NCBI GenBank assembly: GCA_019925095.2
Contig: CM034414.1
Span: 4,504,001 to 4,568,000 of the forward strand
DNA: 64,000 bases
Origin: Dendrolimus kikuchii
Taxonomy: Eukaryota; Arthropoda; Insecta; Lepidoptera; Lasiocampidae
Reading direction: 5' to 3'
The notes under the pieces were generated by a model that was not told where the DNA came from, ran no database searches, and saw nothing but the letters and a program-made list of their open reading frames with translations. Shown here in pieces: positions 34,150 through 43,763 of this stretch (the stretch's first letter is position 1; every line of letters starts with the position of its first letter). The position numbers were made by a program, and so were the translations under genes.

Positions 34150-34645
34150 AATCACAGTCCTCGACCGTCATCTCCTGAACGATCACAAGATCGGATTAGA
34201 AAACCTCCTTAAACTAGTGATGGCAAAAACTAAAGACAGTTTAGCCGAAGACTCCATCCCTATATTCGGTATCCGGCAACCGTACTACAAGCCGCAAGAT
34301 GAAATAATCGAAGACGGGGAATTCGTGATCGAAACGGTTACACCGAAAATCAAAATTTTAAAACATGCAGCGACTAATACCGAGATACAATGGGCAGATA
34401 TACCGAATTTGAAGGATAACTGTCGAATGATAACAAAAGAACTTGATAAGTTGATAAATTATCCAATGGATAAGTGTGATAAGGATAAGTTTTCGGCTAA
34501 AATGAGGACTTTGAATGAATGTATGTGTAAATTTGTTGATTCCTCCAATACGTTGAAGAGAGTGCTTACTAAGAGGTTGGATTCTAAATCAACTTTACAT
34601 GAGAGGGGTGGTGATGAATTCTACAATTTAGGATTGGGGGAGTGA
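34150..34645 (+). CDS. C2H2 zinc-finger protein, terminal exon
   Basis: The acceptor TCATTCTAG ends at 34149. The first base completes the Arg codon from 33179. The next residues (I-T-V-L-D-R-H-L-L-N-D-H) supply the two histidines of the finger begun in the previous exon, giving C-x2-C-x12-H-x4-H. About 150 further residues follow, acidic then Lys-rich (E-I-I-E-D-G-E-F near the middle), to a TGA at 34643-34645. I do not recognise this C-terminal domain. No AATAAA lies between the stop and the LTR segment at 34737; an AATAAA at about 35367 could serve the gene if the LTR sits in its 3' UTR. With the exons at 25398 and 33046 the visible protein has at least two fingers. Confidence 0.8.
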
Positions 34646-34654
34646 GTCTCTTTT

Positions 34655-34736
34655 TTTCTCTTTTCAACTTCTCCGAATCATTTGGAGTCGGCGATATGTC
34701 TTTTTCTTCCATACTCCTCTATTATGGCATACGTCC
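34655..34736 (+). repeat. Dispersed repeat interrupted by LTR
   Basis: TTCTCCGAATCATTTGGAGT, CGGCGATATGTC and CCATACTCCTCTATTATGGC match 57490-57560. At 57559 the repeat continues with CTCTGTCACACC, but here it stops at ACGTCC where the LTR starts. The LTR therefore entered a pre-existing repeat. Confidence 0.65.
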
Positions 34737-34973
34737 TGTTACAACCCTATGCAATAGGCACTTATTGCTGAGTCAAACATCTCATTGACATAGATTTCCA
34801 AAATGTCGATCAGCAGTAATTGCCTATAAATACCAAATCTTTTTACAAATTCAGAGAGTTCTCTTGGTTATTAGCCACAGCTCTACAGCAACGGACCTGG
34901 TTTATGCCTGCCGGCTGGATTGCTCAAAACTAATACCATATCGGTCCGGTAGACCTTTGAGGTCCCGTATATT
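34737..34973 (+). mobile_element. LTR segment identical to the 3' LTR
   Basis: 237 bp, base-for-base identical to 46142-46378. It begins TGTTACAACCC, has TATAAATA at 34825-34832 and a TCAGA initiator-like motif at 34851-34855 (28 bp from the TATA box). Right of 34973 the sequence (AATTTTTTTT...) matches neither the primer-binding site nor the continuation of the other copy. It lacks the AATAAA found downstream of the other copy, so it is probably a 3'-truncated LTR or a recombination scar. Confidence 0.75.
34825..34855 (+). promoter_or_regulatory. LTR core promoter (upstream copy)
   Basis: TATAAATA (34825-34832) with an arthropod-type TCAGA initiator at 34851-34855. The spacing of 28 bp from TATA start to the initiator A is standard. 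An identical promoter is at 46230-46260. Confidence 0.5.
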
Positions 34974-36560
34974 AATTTTTTTTAATTCGATTTTTAAACA
35001 AATTATCCGATGACGTCATTGGGGACAACTTTACATTAATTCCTTTGCCTATAAAAAGAAAATAATCATATTAATCTGTGCTACTATTTAAATGTTACTG
35101 TCATTATTCATTATGACACATCGTAATCATTTTAGTGTGGCCAGCTTAGCAATTTTATCGGTAGATTTATTTTATATATTTTGGTGTTCAACATTTATTA
35201 TTTTCTAAAGTTACCGTTAAGTTATTTAAAGTGACCTTTAGTGAAAAATCAATATAATATAACTTAAACTGAATAATGTACAGTTAGACTGAATACCATT
35301 AATTGATAATCAGGCATAAATTACCTATTAGACACCATTGCGATGTCATTACTTTTCTTAATTTGTAATAAAGTATTCTTTCGGCGATTGCAACAGATAA
35401 AGCTCATTCGACCACTAAAATACTTTGATTTGGTATCACATTTGGGTTATCATTTTATAATGTCTGATACCTAGACATAGTCTCATTATCCAATGATGTT
35501 GTCAATCCAGTTAAAATAAAAAGGTTGTATTGTCAGTTTCAATTGAGGGGGAGGGGAGGGGGGGGGGAGTATTATTAGTCAGACCTTTAAAAAAATATCA
35601 GTCGTTAGGACTGCACTTCAGAGATAAAAACTTGGTATCTGAGCGTGACGGTCGTGCGAATTCAGTGCATTTTCCCCATCCTAGAAGTATCTACCGAAGT
35701 TTTCAATTTAAAAATCATGGCGATGTTCGATAAGGTCTTTTTTAAGTCAATATGTTGGGAGTTACTTTCCTACACACACGTGTGTACCTACAAGAATTAC
35801 AAACTTTAGTAATTTCACTATTATCAACCTGGCAACATTGGGTATTTAGGCTTTAGATCGGCGGTTAATGCAGCATTTCTAAATTCTAATATTATTCATT
35901 ACAATTAATTTCGTCCTTAGAAAAATCTTCTAAAGTCATCCGACAAAAAAGTGAACTGTTTTATTAATGAAAATGTATTAAATATTTTCTCTTTCTAAAC
36001 ATGGCCGGATCTTCAAATAGGAGTGTTAATTTTGTAAAGGCTGATACGCTAAACCTACCTAACATGTAATGTTATTAGAGTACATAGCTATACTCGTAGT
36101 ACATATTGGAGAAATAAGAGGAGCTAAAATCCTGATGTAAGTAGTTTTGTGAAGGTTTCTAAATTCAACATGTTCGTCCATAGATCTTCCTTCCTTCTTT
36201 CCTTTTATAACCTGTGTAGTATATTACTATTCCTGTCTGTAAATTTCATCCATATAAGAAATCAGTAATGTTAATTATTAGTTAATATATGATTGATGTA
36301 AGTATACTTTGTGTTGAAGTCAAAATTCATCTAAAATGTGCACCTATTTATAGAAAAATAGCTACATGTCTCACTCATTCATTAGAAACTGATTAAAATA
36401 ATATTAATTACTTATTTGATAATTTGGTACAATCAATAAATCAGCAACCTATATTACTTTCTTAATAATCTATAATACAAGTAAAGTATCTCATATAAAT
36501 ACATACAAATAAAGGAACAGACATTGCACCACTGCCCTGGCGGTTAGATAGTGTGTTTGA
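34974..36560. other. Unclassified AT-rich DNA between LTR segment and provirus
   Basis: No gene or nameable repeat. AATAAA at about 35367 and a purine-rich run with nine or so G at 35550-35570 are the only notable signals. Confidence 0.4.
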
Positions 36561-36564
36561 TTGC

Positions 36565-36700
36565 TAATGTATGTTATGGATCTGATCTTATACAACAAAT
36601 TACCGGAAAATATGAAACTCTCCAGTAGTTTTAAATATATTCACTTGCCGGCTTAAAAGTGATTAATTAAGCACATCTATGGCTTGAAGGATTTCATGGA
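36565..36700 (+). repeat. Possible non-LTR retrotransposon C-terminus relic
   Basis: One frame reads L-I-L-Y-N-K-L-P-E-N-M-K then an F-K-Y motif, and a second frame G-L-K-D-F-M-E-Y. This resembles the N-K-L-P-x-x-I-K ... F-K-x-x-L end of Jockey/CR1-type LINE ORFs, with a frame break. Short and uncertain. Confidence 0.3.
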
Positions 36701-37384
36701 ATATGAAGATTTGTGACAAATACCTTAATGATTGTAAATCTCTTAATAATATGATTTTGATGTGTAACATAGTTACTAATATGAAAAATTATGAGTTAAA
36801 TAAGGACTATGCGAGTAATTATATAGACACTTTATATCTTTTTTTTTCAGGTTCAGAAAAAATTAGCAACAACTTTTCTGCATAAGCAAGGGTTATGCTT
36901 GATCATAGAATTTTATGACTTATCCACTGCAGTTTACATGAAAACTTTATGTATAGAAAAAACCAAATGCTAGCCTGCAGAAAAAAGAAAAAGATAAAAC
37001 TGAACATTTCTGAAAAGATTATATAATATGTCCTAAATTATTATTAATAAGTGTTTAAGTAAATAAACAAGTTTAACTGCTAAAAGTTATTTATTATTTC
37101 ATCTTGCAAAATAATAAGTCAAAAGATATATTTTATTAATCAATTCATATAAATATATGGCACATACAAATTTATAACTCACAATAGTTTGCTTTCAGTA
37201 TAGAAACCATCTTATTCTTATAACTCGTAATGTGAACTCTTAAGACATCAGTCAAAGTAAAGCTAAAATATTTTTGGAGGAATGTTAAATATTCATATAT
37301 TGTTTACATGAATTATAACTAATAACATCTAGATTTATGTATATATAAAAATAAGTTATTTAAAATAGCCATCCTTGTTTTCAA

Positions 37385-38165
37385 TTAATTAAGCTTTAAA
37401 GATATAGGCCATTCTTCTATGGTGGTACTAATCTTTTCAATCAGTTTCCATTTATTGATTTGGGCTCGCTTGAGATAAATTCAGGTTCTGGTGAACTTTT
37501 TGTATGCCATTAGCTCCAATGCAGTTCATAAAGAATACTCCAAAGAATTCAAGTCAGAACTCGACGAAGGCCAACCTATGCTCTGAACAAAGTCTGACAA
37601 ATTGGCTTGCAACCAATGTTGGATTGAATTAGCTTCATGGGAGGGTACAGAGCCCTGTTGGAAAATCCACTGCTATCCAGCGAATAAAGTATCACTTAAT
37701 GCTTAAATCATTGTTTCCAATATGTGATTTTGGACGTCCTTCTAACTTCTGGCGCAAGGTGTATTGTTTTGCCAGTTAAATTTTCTTCCACCGTGATGAT
37801 CTTCTCATCAGTAAACAGGTTATTTTTTGGATCGTATCTCTTGAAAAGATTTCGATATCGCTCCAATCACCATTTACGAAGACGCTCGTTTATATAATGC
37901 ACTTTTCTTTGACTTTTAGTTAGAGACCATATGTAAGTATTCTCTTTACAGATATTTAAGAAATATTGGTCTGAAGAGATAATATATACATAATTTAATT
38001 CTGGAGTACGTCGAATAAAATGTTTGTTTATGTTGATGTTGTATGACATAACAATGACATAAAAAGGAAAATGTCGGTCCTTTTGTATTTTGAAACTGAA
38101 TGGCTACGGTATTCATATGCATTTCACCACACGTAAATGACGTCATAGGATTTAGTAAGGTCAAA
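37385..38165 (-). pseudogene. Dead mariner/Tc1-type transposase remnant
   Basis: On the minus strand the second catalytic region is readable at about 37440-37665: I-F-Q-Q-G-S-V-P-S-H-E-A, then W-P-S-S-S-S-D-L-N-S-L-E-Y-S-L-W. These correspond to the FQQD-x-A-P-x-H and W-P-x-S-P-D-L-N-P motifs of the Tc1/mariner family. The catalytic Asp of FQQD is Gly here, and stop codons and frame shifts interrupt the frame further upstream. This is an old non-functional copy ending about 15 bp from the provirus primer-binding site. Confidence 0.7.
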
Positions 38166-38180
38166 TAAAGGTCAAACGCA

Positions 38181-38192
38181 TGGTGTCAGAAG
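38181..38192 (+). promoter_or_regulatory. Primer-binding site, tRNA-Leu-like
   Basis: TGGTGTCAGAAG is the exact complement of a tRNA 3' end of the form CTTCTGACACCA, as in insect tRNA-Leu. Complementarity beyond 12 bases is interrupted by a few extra bases before GCGGGAT. A PBS should directly follow the 5' LTR; here it follows mariner-derived DNA. Confidence 0.7.
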
Positions 38193-38475
38193 AAAGCGGG
38201 ATATTATTGCCCGCCGGACGCCCCGTTCCTGACGACGTCCAACAAAAAGCCAAGCTGTGACGGTGCTGTACCAGTCTCTCTGACTGTGCATAGCCAGACT
38301 CCAGCTCTACGTGTCGAGGAAGCCGCCACGCCGTACCTCATCGTGCCCGAGGGTCCACTGCCCAGCCGCGAGGTCCTGTTGCGCGGCCCAACGACAACGC
38401 GTTGACCTAGATATAAAGCGTCAACAACCCAACGTGTTGCTGCCACGCGCTGACACGAGCCGCCGATTGAGCGTC

Positions 38476-38537
38476 GCCGCCCGCCGCCGCCGCAGCCGTC
38501 GCCGCCTCCGCCGCCGTCGCCGCCGCCGCCGCCGCCA
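38476..38537 (+). repeat. CCG-rich trinucleotide repeat in leader
   Basis: About 60 bp of imperfect CCG/GCC triplets in the untranslated leader between primer-binding site and gag. It could form stable RNA structure. The Arg-rich frame crossing it is a composition artefact. Confidence 0.7.
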
Positions 38538-38640
38538 AGTCAGCATAATAACCAACACATGCTGCCGCTGATGTTTATACTGTGAGTGCATTTTAAGTTT
38601 ATTATCTGTTATAGTTCCATTTCTTTATTTATAATTGATC

Positions 38641-39618
38641 ATGGCAAACCCAAAAATCGATCACTCCCCTATATCCTCCCATACCGTAAAAATGAATTTT
38701 ACCGACCTCACCCGCTTCATAAAAACCTTCGATGGAGATAGAAATAAATTATCCCCGTTTCTACGTAACTGCGAGAATGCCCTTAACTTAATTAACCCCA
38801 ATCAATACGAAATATTATTTAAATTTATACTATCCCAATTAGAAGGTAAAGCAGAAGCAATATGTTCCCTTAAAGTTTTCAGTAATTGGTCGGACCTGAA
38901 ACAATTTTTAAAAAGTAACTTTGGCGAGTGTAAACACCGTAACCATCTATTATTAGACCTCCAAAACTGTAGAATGAAACCTAACGAAAGTGCTCTGCAA
39001 TATAGTACACGTCTAGAAACTCATCTTACACGACTACAGACGGACATATCTCATTCAACCATCAATCAGGGTGAACTGCTAGGACGACTAGCTAATACGG
39101 AAGACCTGGCTTTACACACCTTTTTGCTGGGGCTACCCAGCCATATTTCCAACATATTGAGATGCCGCAATCCGGAAAACCTTGCCGAAGCAATTAATTT
39201 AGCTATTCAAGAAGAAAAATTCTACAACTATGCTCAATCCTCGCAGTCAAGAAATTCCGTAGAATCCAAACCAAAATGCCGTCTTTGTGGCAAACCTGGG
39301 CACACGGATAGATCGTGCTATTCAAATCGTCACCGTCCCATCCATAATGTAGCTTTCCAACCAAGACCTTCTCAATCCATTCCCAATACTTCACCACCAA
39401 ACCCGACTATCTGTGCATATTGTAAGGCAGTCGGTCATCACATAAATCAATGTCGTAAAAGGGAATATAATAACACAAATCGTCAAAGATTTTCAAACCC
39501 TACAAATCATCAAATAAATTCTAACCCACCTTTAAATAAAGTACACAATTTAGACGAAAACCATGATCAGACCCAAGAGTGTCCAACAGACCCCCAAAAT
39601 GATAATTTTTTATACTAA
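38641..39618 (+). CDS. gag: Retroviral Gag polyprotein
   Basis: 325 residues from ATG at 38641 (an upstream TTG is not needed). The N-terminal two thirds is capsid-like in layout, with hydrophobic and Trp/Phe residues (N-W-S-D-L-K-Q-F-L) typical of Ty3/gypsy retrotransposon gag. The C-terminal third is nucleocapsid-like: two CCHC zinc knuckles at residues about 213-226 (C-R-L-C-G-K-P-G-H-T-D-R-S-C) and 258-271 (C-A-Y-C-K-A-V-G-H-H-I-N-Q-C), both C-x2-C-x4-H-x4-C. It packages genomic RNA into the particle. The stop at 39616 follows a -1 frameshift site, so Pol is made as a Gag-Pol fusion. Confidence 0.9.
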   Translation: MANPKIDHSPISSHTVKMNFTDLTRFIKTFDGDRNKLSPFLRNCENALNLINPNQYEILFKFILSQLEGKAEAICSLKVFSNWSDLKQFLKSNFGECKHRNHLLLDLQNCRMKPNESALQYSTRLETHLTRLQTDISHSTINQGELLGRLANTEDLALHTFLLGLPSHISNILRCRNPENLAEAINLAIQEEKFYNYAQSSQSRNSVESKPKCRLCGKPGHTDRSCYSNRHRPIHNVAFQPRPSQSIPNTSPPNPTICAYCKAVGHHINQCRKREYNNTNRQRFSNPTNHQINSNPPLNKVHNLDENHDQTQECPTDPQNDNFLY

Positions 39619-39649
39619 ATAGGGTTCCGCAACCGCGTCATGTGGAATC
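39606..39649 (+). promoter_or_regulatory. Programmed -1 ribosomal frameshift site
   Basis: TTTTTTA at 39606-39612 is in the gag phase T TTT TTA, a classical slippery heptamer. The gag stop TAA is four bases downstream (39616-39618). The pol frame is open exactly from 39606, after a TAA at 39603-39605. A predicted stem pairs 39623-39630 with 39642-39649 (two G-U pairs) around an 11-nt loop, 10 nt after the heptamer. Shifting here links Gag to Pol. Confidence 0.75.
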
Positions 39650-42600
39650 TGCTACACAAACCGACGCGCTACCAAGTAAAATACCTCCTAACGATTCTGA
39701 TTCCCTTTATTGCCATACCAATAAGTTACCGACAGACAGAACAAATAGTCACGACTCCTTCTTCCCTTCACGGCTCACTGAATCCCGAGTTATACGACAG
39801 GGTAACCAGCCCCAGATAGGAAACTCGTCTATTAAAAACACTGGTTCTAAAAACTCTACTAAATCTTATACCAATAATTCTATGTCTAATAAATCTTATA
39901 CCAATAATTCTAAGTCTACTAAATCTTATACCAATAATAAAAATTCTACTAATTCCTATACCCGTAATACTAAATCTGCGAATTCTTATAATACAAAGTC
40001 CACAAATTCTTATAAGAATAACGAGACAATTTATAAAATTCATTATAACGATAAAATTCACTTACCGCATGTCTATATAAAATCTCAATATTCAAATAAG
40101 CCGCTGGTTTTCTTGATTGACTCAGGCTCTAGTATTTCTTTAATAAAAAAATCTTCTTTAGTCACACATCCTAAACTTATAACAGAAAAGGTTAAGTTCA
40201 AAGGTATAGATGAAAATGCCCCATGTTCTGAGAGTTTTGGGCACTTTCAATTAGATTTCAAGCTCGATAACTCTGAAACAATATTCAGTAAAATTCATCT
40301 AGTTTCAGAATCTCTAAGTTTCAATTTTGACGGAATTATAGGTAATGATTTTCTAAGAAACAATAACTGCAATATCCTATACGGAAATAATACTCTGCAT
40401 CTTGATAAAGGCACATTACAAATTCATTTTACTAAACCCCAATATACAATACCAGCTCGTTCCGAAATGATGATAGAATGCAAAGTAACTAATCCAGAAA
40501 TTACATCCGGGTTTGTTGAAAAGTCTGAGATTCAAAAGGGTGTATACCTATCCAGTTGCCTCACATCCCTTAAATCCAATAAACACGTTAATGTGTCCAT
40601 TCTTAATACTACAAATAATGAAATAAATATACAAACCTTTTGCGTTGAACTCCTACCATGTGATATTCTAAGGTCTAATAGTATACATAATATAACTTCC
40701 GATCATAACCGAGCTTTGGAAGTACGGAACCAAATAAGAACATCTCATCTTAACTCAGAAGAATCTAAAGTCCTCCTATCTCTTTGCCACGAATATTCCG
40801 ATTTATTTTACCTTGATGGTGATCATCTCTCTTGTACTAACACTGTTAAACATGAAATTAAAACTACTAGTTCACAACCAATCCATGTAAAAAGTTACCG
40901 CTATCCAGAATGCCATAAAGAAGAAGTAAATAAGCAGATACAGAAAATGTTGAATCAAAACATTATTAAACCTTCTAGTTCCCCATGGTCATCCCCAATT
41001 TGGGTAGTTCCAAAAAAACAAGACGCTTCCGGTCAAAAGAAATGGAGAATCGTAGTAGACTATCGAAAACTTAATGATATTACCATTGGAGATGCTTATC
41101 CTATTCCTAACATAACCGAAATCTTAGACCAACTAGGTCACAGTAAATATTTTTCTACATTGGATCTCGCCTCCGGTTTTCATCAAATTCAAATGGCTGA
41201 AGAAGACTCTCCCAAAACCGCCTTCTCAGTTCCAAATGGCCACTTTGAATACACTAGAATGCCCTTTGGACTAAAAAATGCTCCTGCAACCTTTCAACGT
41301 CTCATGAATACAGTCCTTACCGGTCTACAGGGTTTACATTGCTTTATCTATCTAGATGACGTTATTATCTATTCTCATGATCTCCAGTCTCACATCTCTA
41401 AACTTGAATTAATATTCGATGCCTTAAGAAAACATAATCTAAAGTTACAGCCAGACAAATGCGAGTTTCTTCGTCGCGAAGTCGCCTATCTAGGTCATAT
41501 AATTTCAGACAAAGGAGTATCTCCCAATCCCGATAAAGTTGAAGCCGTAGTATCCTATCCTACACCCAGAACACCCAAACATATTAAAAGTTTCTTGGGA
41601 CTCATAGGATATTATAGGAAATTTGTTAAAGACTTTTCTAAAATCACTAAGCCACTAACTTCCCTGTTAAGAAAGGATGTAGATTTCACCTGGTCACATC
41701 AACAGGAAGAAGCATTCAACTCTCTTAAATCAATGCTTACTAACGCCCCTATCCTCCAATATCCTGACTTCTCGAAACCTTTCATCTTAACCACTGATGC
41801 TTCCGAATATGCAATTGGTGCAGTTCTATCGCAAGGTGAAATAGGCAATGACCTACCCATAGCCTATGCTTCCCGTACTTTAAACAAAGCAGAAGGAAAT
41901 TATAGCGTGTCTGAAAAAGAACTTTTAGGAGTTATATACGGTACAAAAACATTCAGACCGTATCTTTATGGGAGAAAATTCAAAATCGTTACAGACCACA
42001 AACCCCTTGTGTATCTTATGAATTGCAAAGATCCTAGTAGTAAGTTATTACGCTGGAGATTAAAAATAGAAGATTTTGATTATGAAATTGTGTATAAACC
42101 AGGAAAATTAAATAGTAACGCCGACGCCTTATCCAGACCGCCTATACATAATATCGAAGATATAGATCTTAATGATAACTTAACCTATGAATCCTATATT
42201 AGAACACGTTCATCCCCTACAGTTTTTAATACTCGAATAACAGAATTTAACCAAAATTTACTTGAATCCTCGTGTCCATACATAGCCTACCCAACATCCA
42301 TTGACTTAGATGACTCCAATCCCTACTGTCGAGATATACTAAACCTTTTAGAAAACAGAAATGACTTTGAAAACTCTGAAAGAGAATTGCATAATATTAA
42401 AATATCCGAAATAAATAATAAAACTTATCTTCATCTTTTTACTAAAGTCCATCACTATGACTCTGTCACTTATAGAGATATCTTTGCAGTATTAAAAGAA
42501 GTAAGAAATAACTTAGTTATATTCTACCCCCAAGTTAATGAAATTTCTATCTCTGATTTCGATAACCCTTACGATAAACTAAAATTTCTAATTATTTACG

Positions 42601-43763
42601 AAATGATAACTTATATATTCCATGACACTAATATTAAAATAAATATTTATCACAACAAACTCGTATATCCTACCCCTAACCAAATTCCTGCTATCCTGAA
42701 GGATAACCATGACTCCCCTATTGGAGGCCATATTGGCTCCAATCGAATGTATAGTAAACTCAAAGATACTTACTATTGGAGTGGAATGAAAAAGGATATT
42801 GAAAATTATGTAAGAAATTGTCCACTCTGCCAACAAAACAAAGCACTTCGAGCTACTAATAAAGCCCCTATGGAAATCACAACAACTTCAAATGAACCCT
42901 TACAAAGAATATTTACCGACATTGTAGGTCCTCTTCCAGAATCTGGTCCCCAAAAATACAAGTATATAGTCACATTCCAAGACGATTTAACTAAATATTC
43001 CATGGCCTATCCTATTGTTCAATCCACTGCAGAACAAACTTCTGAATGTCTTATAAAATTTATATCTCACTTTGGTATTCCCAAAACTGTCCTTTCTGAT
43101 CAAGGTGTCCATTTTATAGCCGACGTATATAAACAAGTAGCGTCTCTTTTTAAAATTAAACACTTATTCTCATCTCCATATCACCCCCAAACCAATGGTG
43201 CACTTGAGAGAAGCCATAGCACTCTCAAGGAATATCTTAAATCCTATGTAAATGATAATCAAGACAACTGGTATAAATATCTCCCTACTGCACTGATATC
43301 CTACAATTCAACAACTCACTCTACCACAAATTTTAGTCCTCATGAACTTTTATTCGGATGTAAACCTTACCTACCAAGTTCTATCTATGACATAAACCCT
43401 ACTGTCACTTATCCCGATTATATTAAAAATTTAAAACACAGATTAATTAATACAAGAAACATAGCTCGCGAAAATATTCTTAGAAGTAAAGAAAGATCAA
43501 AACACTACTATGATCAGCATACTAGAGAAATATCTTATAATGTTGGAGATATGGTGTATATAAAATACCACCATAGATTGCGTAAAGCCTTGTCTCCTAT
43601 ATGGAAAGGTCCTTACCAAGTCACGGCAGTTCATGGTAATAGCAATGTAACAGTGCAAGTAAATAGGCGAAAAATCCGTTACCATTTTAACGAAATAAAA
43701 CTAGCCCACGATAATTCCATTCCAGGGCCATCGCGCCAGGTGCCATCTCCGACTCAGGACTAA
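39642..43763 (+). CDS. pol: Retroviral Pol: protease, RT, RNase H, integrase
   Basis: A 1,373-codon intact frame, in the -1 phase relative to gag, most likely translated only as Gag-Pol. Domains in order, numbered from 39642: an Asn/Ser/Thr/Lys/Tyr repeat region (residues ~64-127); aspartic protease with L-I-D-S-G-S-S (Asp160); reverse transcriptase (~418-600) with Y-L-D-D at 570-573; RNase H with T-T-D-A-S (Asp719) and the T-D-H-K-P-L motif; integrase with His1023, His1030, Cys1060 and Cys1063; and catalytic Asp1093, Asp1153 and Glu1189, i.e. D-x59-D-x35-E. A G-P-Y motif lies near residue 1325. It copies the RNA genome and inserts the DNA into the host. All key residues are present. The last ~50 bases overlap the opened env frame. 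Confidence 0.92.
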   Translation: MESATQTDALPSKIPPNDSDSLYCHTNKLPTDRTNSHDSFFPSRLTESRVIRQGNQPQIGNSSIKNTGSKNSTKSYTNNSMSNKSYTNNSKSTKSYTNNKNSTNSYTRNTKSANSYNTKSTNSYKNNETIYKIHYNDKIHLPHVYIKSQYSNKPLVFLIDSGSSISLIKKSSLVTHPKLITEKVKFKGIDENAPCSESFGHFQLDFKLDNSETIFSKIHLVSESLSFNFDGIIGNDFLRNNNCNILYGNNTLHLDKGTLQIHFTKPQYTIPARSEMMIECKVTNPEITSGFVEKSEIQKGVYLSSCLTSLKSNKHVNVSILNTTNNEINIQTFCVELLPCDILRSNSIHNITSDHNRALEVRNQIRTSHLNSEESKVLLSLCHEYSDLFYLDGDHLSCTNTVKHEIKTTSSQPIHVKSYRYPECHKEEVNKQIQKMLNQNIIKPSSSPWSSPIWVVPKKQDASGQKKWRIVVDYRKLNDITIGDAYPIPNITEILDQLGHSKYFSTLDLASGFHQIQMAEEDSPKTAFSVPNGHFEYTRMPFGLKNAPATFQRLMNTVLTGLQGLHCFIYLDDVIIYSHDLQSHISKLELIFDALRKHNLKLQPDKCEFLRREVAYLGHIISDKGVSPNPDKVEAVVSYPTPRTPKHIKSFLGLIGYYRKFVKDFSKITKPLTSLLRKDVDFTWSHQQEEAFNSLKSMLTNAPILQYPDFSKPFILTTDASEYAIGAVLSQGEIGNDLPIAYASRTLNKAEGNYSVSEKELLGVIYGTKTFRPYLYGRKFKIVTDHKPLVYLMNCKDPSSKLLRWRLKIEDFDYEIVYKPGKLNSNADALSRPPIHNIEDIDLNDNLTYESYIRTRSSPTVFNTRITEFNQNLLESSCPYIAYPTSIDLDDSNPYCRDILNLLENRNDFENSERELHNIKISEINNKTYLHLFTKVHHYDSVTYRDIFAVLKEVRNNLVIFYPQVNEISISDFDNPYDKLKFLIIYEMITYIFHDTNIKINIYHNKLVYPTPNQIPAILKDNHDSPIGGHIGSNRMYSKLKDTYYWSGMKKDIENYVRNCPLCQQNKALRATNKAPMEITTTSNEPLQRIFTDIVGPLPESGPQKYKYIVTFQDDLTKYSMAYPIVQSTAEQTSECLIKFISHFGIPKTVLSDQGVHFIADVYKQVASLFKIKHLFSSPYHPQTNGALERSHSTLKEYLKSYVNDNQDNWYKYLPTALISYNSTTHSTTNFSPHELLFGCKPYLPSSIYDINPTVTYPDYIKNLKHRLINTRNIARENILRSKERSKHYYDQHTREISYNVGDMVYIKYHHRLRKALSPIWKGPYQVTAVHGNSNVTVQVNRRKIRYHFNEIKLAHDNSIPGPSRQVPSPTQD
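39840..40022 (+). repeat. 30-bp tandem repeat inside pol
   Basis: About five imperfect units of a 27-30-bp repeat (AAATCTTATACCAATAATTC is the common part) encode a K-S-Y-T-N-N-S-x-S-x type decapeptide repeat upstream of protease. The frame is kept because indels are multiples of three. Confidence 0.8.

Noticed and set aside
38204..38571. Arg/Ala-rich frames on both strands of the provirus leader
   Set aside because: Produced by the GC-rich leader and its CCG triplet repeat; the intact gag starts downstream at 38641.
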